From an uncultured Prevotella sp. (GTDB taxonomy: Bacteria; Bacteroidota; Bacteroidia; Bacteroidales; Bacteroidaceae), in assembly GCA_900540885.1 (NCBI GenBank), contig UQHJ01000022.1:1-37244 (forward strand): 37,244 nt of DNA. Reading direction: 5' to 3'. The notes under the pieces were generated by a model, which worked only from the letters and a program-made list of their open reading frames with translations, was not told the origin of the DNA and made no database searches. Position numbers and translations under genes: made by a program. Shown in pieces: positions 1-7,589 of this stretch (position 1 is the first letter of the stretch; the number at the start of each line of letters is the position of its first letter).

Positions 1-340
1 AGTCGTATGTTTCATTTTTCGAAATGACTGATATTCAATTACTTTATAACAAAAAATGAAACATGAAAGATAAATCAGAAATTCTGAAAATGTATGGATA
101 TTATGTGAGATGAATTGCAGTTAAAAAGTTGCGAATCTCTGACGGAATTTTGCTCATGACTTTGAGTTTTGAGTATCGTTTTTTATCACATCTAAGTTAC
201 TCTTTTTCCGTGATATACGGAAATACTCAAAGTTTTTTTATGCGATAAACTCAGTCTTAAACTCTAAATCCGAAATTAAGATGAGTTTTTGCAATCACAT
301 GTCCACATTTTATTCGAAGGAATTTACATTTAGCAGCGTG
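1..340. other. Non-coding left edge with repeat and hairpins
   Basis: No convincing gene is seen. Bases 1-66 hold an imperfect inverted repeat whose arms contain ATGTTTCA (7-14) and TGAAACAT (57-64); this block is related, in inverted orientation, to the right edge of the window. Bases 167-240 hold a plus-strand hairpin: TTTGAGTAT (167-175) pairs with ATACTCAAA (222-230), a smaller stem TTTCCGT/ACGGAAA (205-211 and 217-223) sits inside, and a T-run follows at 233-239. That arrangement could terminate a transcript entering from the left. Bases 240-340 show nothing I can name. Confidence 0.5.
167..240 (+). terminator. Possible rho-independent terminator
   Basis: A 9-bp outer stem (167-175 with 222-230) encloses a 7-bp hairpin with a 5-nt loop (205-223), and seven T residues follow at 233-239. 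The outer loop is long, so folding is less certain than for a compact terminator. It would end a plus-strand transcript from outside the window; no plus-strand gene precedes it here. Confidence 0.35.
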
Positions 341-1324
341 TTAGAGATTATAAAGTTTACGTACTCGTTCGTCCAAATTAAAACTCTCGAACACGCCTTG
401 ATATGTCAGTAAATTCTTTACGATTTTAAATTTTTGTGGTTCAGTTTCAGTATCTTCCAACGCATCTACAAGTTGCTTGTGTTTTTCTCTGTAATCTCCA
501 TAGAAGTCGTTTTGCATGTATATGAATGGACGGAAGTCATACAATATTTCTCCAAGGTAAATGAGATCACTTTGATCTTTGCAATTCTTCATTCCTAGAT
601 AGTGTGAGACCATTTGTTTGATTCCTTTCCAATATTGAGCTGGTCGTTTGCTATTAGTCTGAACTAAAGTGATCTTATCACACCCTATGTTAATATCCAA
701 GTCTTCTATCTTACCTTGCAGTTTTGTGTATATTGAATTGTAGTCTTCCGTATATGAGAAGGATGTTTTTCCCCTTTGGTTAACATATTCTGAAAACTTT
801 GACTCCAGATACAATGATACGCACTTCTCACCACATGTTCCTGTAAGCTTTACGTCAATATGGGATGAGTAATCCTTATCTCTTTTGTCCCTGCCAATTA
901 TGTTTGGCACTTCAAATTCACTCGAAGTAAACTTGCATTTTACACCTTCTATGTTTATAGAAAGCGGATTTTGCTCGCTTACATCGTAAAAGCATAATAA
1001 TGCCAAAAGAGAAGATGAGTGAAAGATATGAAGCTCATTCCATTCCTGACCAGCACCTTCTATGGTTTTGTAAAACTTCCCATCGAAAGAATCTTTAGTG
1101 ATGCCAAAAACGTCTTTTATTGTTTGAAGCAGACGTTCTTTGTATTCATCAGTGTTGGAAGGTTTCATTCCCACATTAAAACAGAATGAATTTTCTGAAA
1201 CCGTATTCCGGAATGGTGTGTTCACAATACGACCTTCCTTCTTTAGTTTCTTGAACAAGTTAATGTGATCAAAATAATTAGTATAAATGATGTTTGCCAT
1301 TTCTTTATTATTATAGTTTAGCAT
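341..1324 (-). CDS. Putative PD-(D/E)XK nuclease-like protein
   Basis: The protein has 327 residues, no signal peptide and no membrane segment. Residues 155-180 carry HIDVKL followed 14 residues later by LESKFSEY, so D157, E174 and K176 are spaced like the catalytic core of the PD-(D/E)XK nuclease superfamily. This resembles the restriction-endonuclease-like family first named from Porphyromonas gingivalis (PGN_0703 type), but that family match is from memory of motifs. The ATG lies inside the last codons of the preceding metallo-hydrolase stub, in another frame, with AAGGAGG only 3 nt upstream; ATG at codon 9 is an alternative. The overlap suggests the pair was once translationally coupled. 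DNA cleavage, and any defence role, is inferred. It could also be an inactive remnant of a mobile cassette. Confidence 0.55.
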   Translation of the reverse strand: MLNYNNKEMANIIYTNYFDHINLFKKLKKEGRIVNTPFRNTVSENSFCFNVGMKPSNTDEYKERLLQTIKDVFGITKDSFDGKFYKTIEGAGQEWNELHIFHSSSLLALLCFYDVSEQNPLSINIEGVKCKFTSSEFEVPNIIGRDKRDKDYSSHIDVKLTGTCGEKCVSLYLESKFSEYVNQRGKTSFSYTEDYNSIYTKLQGKIEDLDINIGCDKITLVQTNSKRPAQYWKGIKQMVSHYLGMKNCKDQSDLIYLGEILYDFRPFIYMQNDFYGDYREKHKQLVDALEDTETEPQKFKIVKNLLTYQGVFESFNLDERVRKLYNL

Positions 1325-1523
1325 CTTCCTCCTTGTGAATGCAGATAAATTCCCTTGGTTTAACCTTTTTGATTACTTTTTCAATTGTCTGGCGATCTGC
1401 ATGACCAGAGGTGTGTATGTCCACAACATTGTGGAACATCTCGCGGAATTGCTTATAATTTGTATAATTGTTTCCCTTTACGCTTCCCGTTTCCCGTTTT
1501 TTGCAGAATGAGTTGACCCGCAA
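1311..1523 (-). pseudogene. C-terminal remnant of beta-CASP-like MBL hydrolase
   Basis: Only about the last 53 codons look like a real protein (from about 1472 down to the stop at 1311). They contain DIHTSGHA followed by a helix and KPREFICIHKEE, the layout of the C-terminal end of RNase J-like/beta-CASP metallo-beta-lactamase proteins, where a conserved SGH and a final P-x-x-x-I-x-x-H occur. The N-terminal metal-binding HxHxDH region is absent, and the upstream sequence (1473-1700) is full of palindromes and does not continue the fold. The first 17 codons of the open frame are therefore probably fortuitous. It overlaps the nuclease-like gene by 14 nt. A decayed partner gene is the simplest reading. 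Confidence 0.55.
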
Positions 1524-1923
1524 ATTGGACGTTTACTCTTATGCATATTTCATTTTTGTAAGGTTTTCAATACCTTACAAAGGTTGTATACATAAGGGTT
1601 TCTTGTCATATTTTATCCTGCATTTGACCTATAGGTCGGTTTTTCTTGTATACAATACTACAAGGCATTCCCAATTGTTGTGATATTTGACCAATAGCCA
1701 GATATTACGCGTATTACGCAGAAACTTAGGTGTTCAACATACAAATGTGGTAGTTTTTTTGGCACTTTTCGAACTCCTTCTTTTTCTTTTCTAAGAAATC
1801 AGTCGTTTTGTAGATTTTAGAGGTCAACCTTATTTACAAAAAAGAACAAGATAAGCACCTATGATTGTGCTTACTTCCTACTCGATTTACCTTCTACTCG
1901 ATTATGCCCCCATTGTTGAATGG
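1524..1923. other. Intergenic region with palindromes and a direct repeat
   Basis: No gene is supported. It holds a perfect 9-bp inverted repeat with a 7-nt loop (TTGTAAGGT at 1556-1564, ACCTTACAA at 1572-1580), a 12-bp palindrome GACCTATAGGTC (1626-1637), a 10-bp palindrome TTGTATACAA (1646-1655), and two adjacent 16-bp direct repeats differing at two bases (1871-1886 and 1887-1902). A 7-bp stem with 8-nt loop at 1852-1873 is followed on the minus strand by a T-rich stretch and may terminate the MBL gene that ends at 1924. Confidence 0.5.
1836..1873 (-). terminator. Weak terminator after MBL hydrolase gene
   Basis: TAAGCAC (1852-1858) pairs with GTGCTTA (1867-1873). On the minus strand the stem is followed, a few bases later, by a T-rich run (about 1837-1850). 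The stem is short and the T-run is displaced, so this is only plausible. Confidence 0.3.
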
Positions 1924-2739
1924 TTATAGTTCCATGACTAAAGTGGGATTTCGTCTGGGTAAGACTTCAAGTTTAATCGTTGGATGTCCGTTCTCGAGCT
2001 GAAAACCAGCGTCAGTGAGTGCTTTACTACATACTTCGTAGGCTACTGAAGGACGATTGTTTTCAGCGCTTAGGTGGCAGAGCCAAACGTGCTTGATGAT
2101 TCCAGGAGTGAGGTGTTGAGCCAAGAATTGTGCTGTGGCTTCATTGCTGATGTGGCCCGTTTCACTTGAGATGCGATTTTTGAGTCGTTGAGGGTAGCGT
2201 CCTGCTTGGAGCATAGCGGTCGAATAGTTCGACTCAATTACTAAGTGAGTAGCTTGACTGATAATGGAGGACATCTCTTCGGTGAAGTGTCCCACGTCAG
2301 TTAGTAGGACAAAGCGTTGCCCTTCGGGCGTGGAGATAATGTAGCCGTTATTGTCAGCGCTATCGTGAGGCACACCAAATGAGGTGATACGGAAGGGACC
2401 TAAGTCGAAGGCTTCGCCTCGCGTAATGTTATGTTGCAGGTTGAGAGGTATCTTCTTCGATACGAAGTGGTTGCGCTGAATAGATTCGTGTACACGTGCT
2501 GAAGTATAGACAGGTATACGAAAGTCGCGTGAGAGTGCTCCTACGGCCTTTACGTGGTCAGTATGGTCGTGCGTTACGAGTATGGCATTGATTTGGGCTA
2601 TAGTGAGTCCGTAGTCGGAGAATAGCTTCTTAAACGAGCGTATGCCTATACCTAAGTCGATGAGTAGGCCATAGCCGTCGTAGTTGAGATAATAGCAGTT
2701 GCCGCAACTGCCTGAACTTAGTGATATGAATTTAAACAC
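1924..2739 (-). CDS. MBL-fold metallo-hydrolase, YycJ/WalJ-like
   Basis: The 271-residue protein has the metallo-beta-lactamase fold signature HDHTDH at residues 57-62, an N-terminal SLSSGSCGNCYY strand-turn, an LLTDVGH segment with a second metal ligand near the middle, and HLSAENN near the C-terminus. This order and length match the cytoplasmic YycJ/WalJ family of Zn-dependent hydrolases, proposed in other bacteria to be nucleases or to couple cell-wall and DNA metabolism. No export signal is present. It is transcribed in the same direction as the BamA/TamA-like gene, 183 nt downstream of it, but a large repeat array lies between, so co-transcription is uncertain. The family assignment is firm; the substrate is unknown. 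Confidence 0.85.
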   Translation of the reverse strand: MFKFISLSSGSCGNCYYLNYDGYGLLIDLGIGIRSFKKLFSDYGLTIAQINAILVTHDHTDHVKAVGALSRDFRIPVYTSARVHESIQRNHFVSKKIPLNLQHNITRGEAFDLGPFRITSFGVPHDSADNNGYIISTPEGQRFVLLTDVGHFTEEMSSIISQATHLVIESNYSTAMLQAGRYPQRLKNRISSETGHISNEATAQFLAQHLTPGIIKHVWLCHLSAENNRPSVAYEVCSKALTDAGFQLENGHPTIKLEVLPRRNPTLVMEL

Positions 2740-2763
2740 GTGGAGGAAGTTTTGAATAGTTTC

Positions 2764-2922
2764 TGAGTTTAATGGGGGTAATGGGTTTAATGAGTTTGAT
2801 AAGTTTAATGGGTTTAATGAGTTTAATAAGTTTAATGGGGAAACGTATTAGAAGCAACTCATTAAGCTCACAAACTCACAAAACTCATTAAACTCATAAA
2901 CTAATTAAACTCATTAACCCCT
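2764..2922. repeat. Nonamer tandem array with inverted second half
   Basis: From 2771 to 2840 there are about eight copies of a 9-bp unit with consensus AATRRGTTT, in exact register. After a spacer of about 15 nt, bases 2856-2920 hold a similar array of the reverse complement (ACTCATTAA-like units). The two halves can pair into a long hairpin. It lies between the stop of the BamA/TamA-like gene and the start of the MBL hydrolase gene. Its unit resembles the octamers upstream of the aminotransferase and ligA. Confidence 0.85.
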
Positions 2923-5286
2923 TTAAAAGGGTAATCCCACGGCAAAGTGGAATGTGAAGTCGCGGTCGAATTTAGGTTGGGTGATAGGGTAGTGCTTTCG
3001 TCCGTGAGTGATGGTAGGATTGATAGCTTTCATACCACCATCGAAGCGGAGTATGAAGTAGTTGAAGTTAAGGCGAAGACCTAAGCCATAGCTGACGGCT
3101 ATCTGTTTGTAGAAGGTGTTGAAGTGGAACTGCCCTTCGTCCATGTCGGCATAAGCACGTGTGTTCCACACGTTGCCCGCGTCGATAAAGAAGGCGCCAT
3201 GTAACTTCCAAAACAAATAGGTACGCCACTCAACACTAAGGTCGAGTTTTAAATTACCTGTTTGGTTGATAAAGTCTATTTTGCCGTCCTTGCCCTTATA
3301 AGCGCCTGGCCCTAGCCCACGCACACTCCAACCGCGTACACTATTGGCTCCACCCGCGAAGTAACGCTTCTCGTAAGGAAGAATGGTAGAATTGCCATAA
3401 GGAAGTCCTAAACCAAAGGCTGCGTGAAAGCTCAGGGAATTGCGATCGTTAAGCACTGTGCTCTTGGCAAAGTCGAAGTCGACCTTAGCGTATTGTGAGT
3501 AAGCTATGCCAAAGAGATTATAACGCCCCTCACTGTCGCGCTGACTATGCGTGAGTTTTGAGAGCCCGTTGAGTATATTGCCTGCCAACTCTATGCCAAA
3601 CTTTATCTGGTATCCATTGGTCTGATAGATACCTGTGGAAAGGCTATTAGCATTGCGTAGTGAGTTGTAGGTGAAGTTGTAACCTGTCTTGACGATGAAG
3701 AGATTTTCGTAACTGTAACGTAATACGGAGTAGTGAGGGTTGTCGCCTTCGAGATAGTCGTGTCTGAAGGTGTCAGATATCCATGGCATGTAGACGTAAT
3801 TAATCGAAAGCAGGTCGAAATGGTGTTGCCATTGCTGACGTTTGGTGGCATGCCAGTTGTACGCCCAAGAGCCTGTTAAGACGCGGCGGTGAAACTCAGG
3901 GCGGTCTTGCGTATCGTACATGACCTTGGCCTCGGAGTTAGCTTTCAAACGGCGCTTGGTGTTGATATTAATGTAAGGCAATAAGAGCGTAGGAAAGCGC
4001 AGATTGACCTCTGCACTCCATTCGGTATAGTTCTGATTGTTATACCCTTCAAGGCCTGTAATGGATTCGTAGGCACCACGTAGCTTGAGCGTGAGCAACT
4101 CTGCATTGCGAAATAGGTTGCGATTGCTATAACTAAGTGTGGCAGCAGCGCCGAGGTCTCCCGAAGTGTTGGTGCCTTCTATGTCAAGTCCGATAGAATG
4201 AGGTTTGTTGGGATGAAGTTGGATGTTGCAATCGAGAGAGTCAACCGTCCCAACGGTAGGCGATACGTGTATAGTAGTAAAGCTTGTAGAGGGTAGAGTG
4301 TTGAGGTTGGCATAGGTGTCTTGTACTTGTGACTCGCAATAGGTGGTGTCGGGACGTAGACCAATGTGGGAGGCAAAAAGGCGACGACTCAATCGGGGCT
4401 TGCTTTGATAGGTAATATTAAGTCCGTGGTAATGTGTACGCTTATAGACACTGTCTGTTTGATTGTCGGGGTTGGCGACGGTGATGTTGATATTGCGATA
4501 GTGCTGTACGCGGTAGGCACGCAGAGAGTCAGCCCCAATGGGCAGTTGTAGACGCATGGTGACAACGGCTGCGGTTGAACCTCGAAGGGTATCAATGTCG
4601 AACGAAATGAAGTCTTTGTTGATGTAATAATAACCTCTGTTGTGGAGCGCGGTGACAATGCGTGAACGTTCGTCAGAGAGTTTGTTGAGATTGAGGTGTC
4701 CTCCTACGCGGAGTAGACTTTTTGTGGCATCGGCCTCGAAGGCAAGGCGTATGCTATCGTTGTCAAACGTTTGGTGGTATTGGTGTAGGTAGTATTGAGG
4801 GCCTGGCGTAAGTTGGTAGATGACACTACACTTGTGGCGCTTGTTGACGATGATCGTGTCGCAACGTCCGTGAAGGTGGCCGTTGCTATAGAGTGCTTGT
4901 TCAATATTTTGCTGACTATAAAGCGTGAGTGAAGGAGCGTAGATGACAGGAGCTTCTCCCATTTTGCGTAATAGTTTGGACACTCCGCGATTGCCCTTTA
5001 TGGAGTCGCTTTTAGAGAGGCAGTAAATACCAAGTGGAACTTTAAATAGAGTGAACCATTTGGCATTGGGCTGTTGCTTGACGTAGGCTTTGTATTCAGT
5101 CGATTTAAATCCTCTTTGAGTTGACACAACGCTTACGTTTGATAATACCTTTTCGTTCTGCTTGAGAAACTTACGGCTACTACATGAATGTAGAGCTATA
5201 AGTAAAATGGCAACAACGCAATAAAGACCTGTCAAGTGGTAGCTGCAGGTCGGTAAGAGCGTATGTGTATGTCTGATGATTTGCAT
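2923..5286 (-). CDS. BamA/TamA-family outer membrane protein
   Basis: I choose ATG at 5286 (787 residues); an upstream TTG at 5325 falls in the predicted promoter. The N-terminus has a hydrophobic segment ending LIALHSC, a possible lipobox, then the SSRKFLKQNEKVLSNV motif typical of Bacteroidetes TamA-like proteins. The first half should form POTRA-like domains. The second half is rich in alternating aromatic strands and contains FAGGANSVRGW and LGPGAY, the conserved surface-barrel motif of the Omp85 superfamily, and it ends in an aromatic beta-signal (VGLPF). Omp85 proteins insert or translocate proteins at the outer membrane. Bacteroidetes carry several paralogues, so whether this one acts like TamA, BamA or a lipid or surface-protein factor cannot be decided here. 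Confidence 0.88.
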   Translation of the reverse strand: MQIIRHTHTLLPTCSYHLTGLYCVVAILLIALHSCSSRKFLKQNEKVLSNVSVVSTQRGFKSTEYKAYVKQQPNAKWFTLFKVPLGIYCLSKSDSIKGNRGVSKLLRKMGEAPVIYAPSLTLYSQQNIEQALYSNGHLHGRCDTIIVNKRHKCSVIYQLTPGPQYYLHQYHQTFDNDSIRLAFEADATKSLLRVGGHLNLNKLSDERSRIVTALHNRGYYYINKDFISFDIDTLRGSTAAVVTMRLQLPIGADSLRAYRVQHYRNINITVANPDNQTDSVYKRTHYHGLNITYQSKPRLSRRLFASHIGLRPDTTYCESQVQDTYANLNTLPSTSFTTIHVSPTVGTVDSLDCNIQLHPNKPHSIGLDIEGTNTSGDLGAAATLSYSNRNLFRNAELLTLKLRGAYESITGLEGYNNQNYTEWSAEVNLRFPTLLLPYININTKRRLKANSEAKVMYDTQDRPEFHRRVLTGSWAYNWHATKRQQWQHHFDLLSINYVYMPWISDTFRHDYLEGDNPHYSVLRYSYENLFIVKTGYNFTYNSLRNANSLSTGIYQTNGYQIKFGIELAGNILNGLSKLTHSQRDSEGRYNLFGIAYSQYAKVDFDFAKSTVLNDRNSLSFHAAFGLGLPYGNSTILPYEKRYFAGGANSVRGWSVRGLGPGAYKGKDGKIDFINQTGNLKLDLSVEWRTYLFWKLHGAFFIDAGNVWNTRAYADMDEGQFHFNTFYKQIAVSYGLGLRLNFNYFILRFDGGMKAINPTITHGRKHYPITQPKFDRDFTFHFAVGLPF

Positions 5287-5294
5287 AATCAGTG

Positions 5295-5326
5295 CAAATG
5301 TAATGTTTTTGTGTTGATTTAGCAAG
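5295..5326 (-). promoter_or_regulatory. Promoter for BamA/TamA-like gene
   Basis: On the minus strand TACATTTG (5302 to 5295) matches the Bacteroidetes -7 element TAnnTTTG, and CTTG (5326 to 5323), a 3-of-4 match to TTTG, lies 20 nt upstream. Transcription would start only a few bases before the ATG at 5286, giving a leaderless or nearly leaderless message. Confidence 0.5.
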
Positions 5327-5375
5327 GGTGATATTGTTTATGTTAGGGCGTGTGTTGAAAAAAAGAACGAAACGC

Positions 5376-5407
5376 TTTCGATGATTGTAATAAAATTCGT
5401 ATATTTG
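5376..5407 (+). promoter_or_regulatory. Promoter for SPOUT methyltransferase gene
   Basis: TTTC (5376-5379) and TATATTTG (5400-5407) are separated by 20 nt, close to the Bacteroidetes consensus TTTG-N19/20-TAnnTTTG. The predicted start lies about 20 nt before the ATG at 5432. It is back to back with the promoter of the BamA/TamA-like gene. Confidence 0.6.
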
Positions 5408-5431
5408 CGTTTAGAAAAACAATGATAATTG

Positions 5432-6220
5432 ATGACAGTAACGAAGCAAACTATAAAAGATATTCATGCTTTGAGCTTGAAGAAGCATCGCGATGCAATG
5501 CATGCGTTTGTGGCAGAAGGGCCGAAGGTGGTGGTGGACTTGCTGCCGCTGATGCGTTGTAAGGTATTATATGCTACACAAGACTTCTTGAACGGATTGC
5601 CCTCAGAATTAACGCGTAATGTTGAGTTGATTGAAGTAGTAGATAAGAAAGTGTTAGAGCGCTTGTCGCTACTTTGTGCGCCTCGTGATACTTTGGCTGT
5701 GTTTGAAAAGCCACGTGAGGAAAATATACATGATGCGGTGGGTGGAGATTTGTTGGCTTTACCTCGTCAGTCGCTTTGCTTGGCTTTAGATACTGTACAA
5801 GACCCTGGTAATCTGGGTACGATTGTACGCCTCGCTGATTGGTTTGGTATCGAACATATATTTGCTTCGGTTGGTACGGCCGATGTATTTGCACCTAAGG
5901 TGGTACAGGCTACGATGGGGGCTATTGGTCGCGTAAGAGTACATTATTGTGATTTACCTCAGTTGTTGCGCCAAATGGATGGTGTGCCTATCTATGGGAC
6001 GTTTTTAGATGGAACGGATATTTACACTGAGAAGCTTACCCAGAATGGTCTTATCGTTATGGGTAATGAAGGCCAGGGCATCTCGGCTGAAGTAGAGGCT
6101 TGTGTTAATAAGCGGCTTTACTTTCCGCCTTACCCTGTGGGACGTGCTACGAGCGAGAGTCTGAATGTGGCTATCGCAACGGCTATAGTGTGTGCGGAGT
6201 TTCGACGTGGTGGACGATAA
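5432..6220 (+). CDS. TrmH/SpoU-family RNA 2'-O-methyltransferase
   Basis: The 262-residue protein (from ATG 5432; a TTG sits directly before it) has the SPOUT trefoil-knot motifs: motif 1 DTVQDPGNLGTIVRLADWFG near residue 115, motif 2 LIVMGNEGQGIS near residue 210, and motif 3 LNVAIATAIVCAEF at the C-terminus. An N-terminal basic segment (LKKHRDAMHAFVAEGPKVV) matches the RNA-binding SpoU substrate domain. It should methylate a ribose in rRNA or tRNA using S-adenosylmethionine; RlmB-like 23S activity is possible but unproven. It has its own promoter and is followed after 66 nt by a glycosyltransferase. Confidence 0.9.
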   Translation: MTVTKQTIKDIHALSLKKHRDAMHAFVAEGPKVVVDLLPLMRCKVLYATQDFLNGLPSELTRNVELIEVVDKKVLERLSLLCAPRDTLAVFEKPREENIHDAVGGDLLALPRQSLCLALDTVQDPGNLGTIVRLADWFGIEHIFASVGTADVFAPKVVQATMGAIGRVRVHYCDLPQLLRQMDGVPIYGTFLDGTDIYTEKLTQNGLIVMGNEGQGISAEVEACVNKRLYFPPYPVGRATSESLNVAIATAIVCAEFRRGGR

Positions 6221-6286
6221 TGTAAAAAAAAGAACATTTGAAGACTTACTAAACAACCATATATAATCGTGTTGAATAATAGTATA

Positions 6287-7522
6287 ATGGGGATAGACTG
6301 GTGGTTGTCGCTACTCTGTGTGGTGGCAGGCATAGCACTGTTGTCGCTTTATTGGCTGCGCTTGCGACGCTTTCGCTTGCTCGCTAAGCATGCAGCTTGG
6401 CAAATTGAAGCGCAGGCCGTCGAAAAGGCTACACATGAGGCTTTGATTGAAGGCTTGAGCGATGAGGAGAAAGTGCTGACGATTGTGGTGCCTGTGGTGA
6501 ATGAACGTGATCCGCTCGAACCATTGTTGCGCAATCTGATTGGTCAGAAGTATAAAAGGGAGTATGAGATACTCGTAGCAGACGAGAATCATACGGCCGA
6601 GATAGAAGCCTTGTGTGAACGAATACAGCGCAATGACTTTAGCCGGCTGCGCTATACTTTCGTACCTGACTCATCTCGCTATATTGAACGCCGTAAGTTG
6701 GCTATCACTTTAGGTATGAGGGCAGCACGTGGCGAATGGGTAATGGTGTTGAGTCCTGACACATTGCCCGTAGATGATCAATGGCTCTACCACATATCGC
6801 AGTCGCTCATTGAGGGCAATGACATGGTAATGGCTTATTACAACTACGATGACGATGGATCGTTGGTAGCACGACGGGCTATATTCGACCGCGTCTGTGA
6901 CCTTGCCACTCGCATGGAGGCTTGGGAGGACGGCTTGGTTATGGGCTGTTTGCCGTCAGCTTGGGCTGTGCGTAAGAGTTGGTTCCTGAGCGAAAACGGC
7001 TTTGCCGATAGCGTGAATTTAGCCTTTGGCGAGGAGGCTGTGTTTGCTTGCTTACATGCTGACACTGAACGCACTGCACTGCTCTGTTCGCCCTCAACGC
7101 GCTTAGTTGAGGCTCTGCCGTCGGCTGACGTACTGCAAACGCGTCGTATGCGAGCGTGTGAGGTGATGCACTTCTTGGCGCATCCCTTACGGAAGTATAG
7201 ACAGCAAGATATGTGGGCTAGTATCGCGACCTATGCTTTTGTGTCGTGTCAGTTGGCTTACTTGATAGGGCGCTTGGTGATGGATATACATCACGGAATC
7301 TACACCTTGGCTTTATTGCCTACCGACATTATTAGTGTGGTATTGTGGGGTGTTGGTCTGACGCTGTCTGTCGTTATGGTGCGCTTAGGATTGCGCACAC
7401 TTGATGAACGTAAGTATGGTGCCTATATTTACCTATACGAATTGCTTCGTCCATTACATGCCATCGCTACGGAATTGGAACGCAGTACGCATCAACATGA
7501 CTTTGAACGAAAATTTATATAA
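6287..7522 (+). CDS. Membrane-bound family 2 glycosyltransferase
   Basis: I prefer ATG at 6287 (411 residues); GTG at 6269 would add six residues. An N-terminal membrane segment (WWLSLLCVVAGIALLSLYWL) is followed by a GT-A domain beginning LTIVVPVVNERDPLEPLLRNL. It continues with LVADENHTAE and VMVLSPDTLPVDD, which replaces the usual DxD, and a later GEEAVFA acidic motif. Three hydrophobic segments follow near the C-terminus (WASIATYAFVSCQLAYLIGR onward). The layout resembles processive or membrane-anchored GT2 enzymes of Bacteroidales. Donor and acceptor are unknown. It lies in a housekeeping block, away from the polysaccharide locus at 28 kb, and precedes an aminotransferase gene by 67 nt containing a repeat array. 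Confidence 0.82.
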   Translation: MGIDWWLSLLCVVAGIALLSLYWLRLRRFRLLAKHAAWQIEAQAVEKATHEALIEGLSDEEKVLTIVVPVVNERDPLEPLLRNLIGQKYKREYEILVADENHTAEIEALCERIQRNDFSRLRYTFVPDSSRYIERRKLAITLGMRAARGEWVMVLSPDTLPVDDQWLYHISQSLIEGNDMVMAYYNYDDDGSLVARRAIFDRVCDLATRMEAWEDGLVMGCLPSAWAVRKSWFLSENGFADSVNLAFGEEAVFACLHADTERTALLCSPSTRLVEALPSADVLQTRRMRACEVMHFLAHPLRKYRQQDMWASIATYAFVSCQLAYLIGRLVMDIHHGIYTLALLPTDIISVVLWGVGLTLSVVMVRLGLRTLDERKYGAYIYLYELLRPLHAIATELERSTHQHDFERKFI

Positions 7523-7540
7523 TTCAAGAAAAAGATATTT

Positions 7541-7575
7541 ACTTGTTAACTTGTCAACTCGTTAACTCGTTAACT
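7541..7575. repeat. Octamer tandem array upstream of aminotransferase
   Basis: Four 8-bp units of consensus ACTYGTYA in exact register (7541-7572) are followed by a partial unit. Each boundary creates the palindrome GTTAAC or GTCAAC. The array ends 15 nt before the GTG start of the aminotransferase. It matches the array at 11343-11377 at all but one base. Confidence 0.9.
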
Positions 7576-7589
7576 AAAAAAAATCAACC

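Noticed and set aside
1468..1683. Plus-strand 71-codon open frame
   Set aside because: It overlaps the metallo-hydrolase stub, runs through palindromes, has no recognisable domain and no promoter.
3603..4904. Several short open frames inside the barrel gene
   Set aside because: They are antisense or other-frame shadows, low in complexity, and the barrel protein is continuous there.
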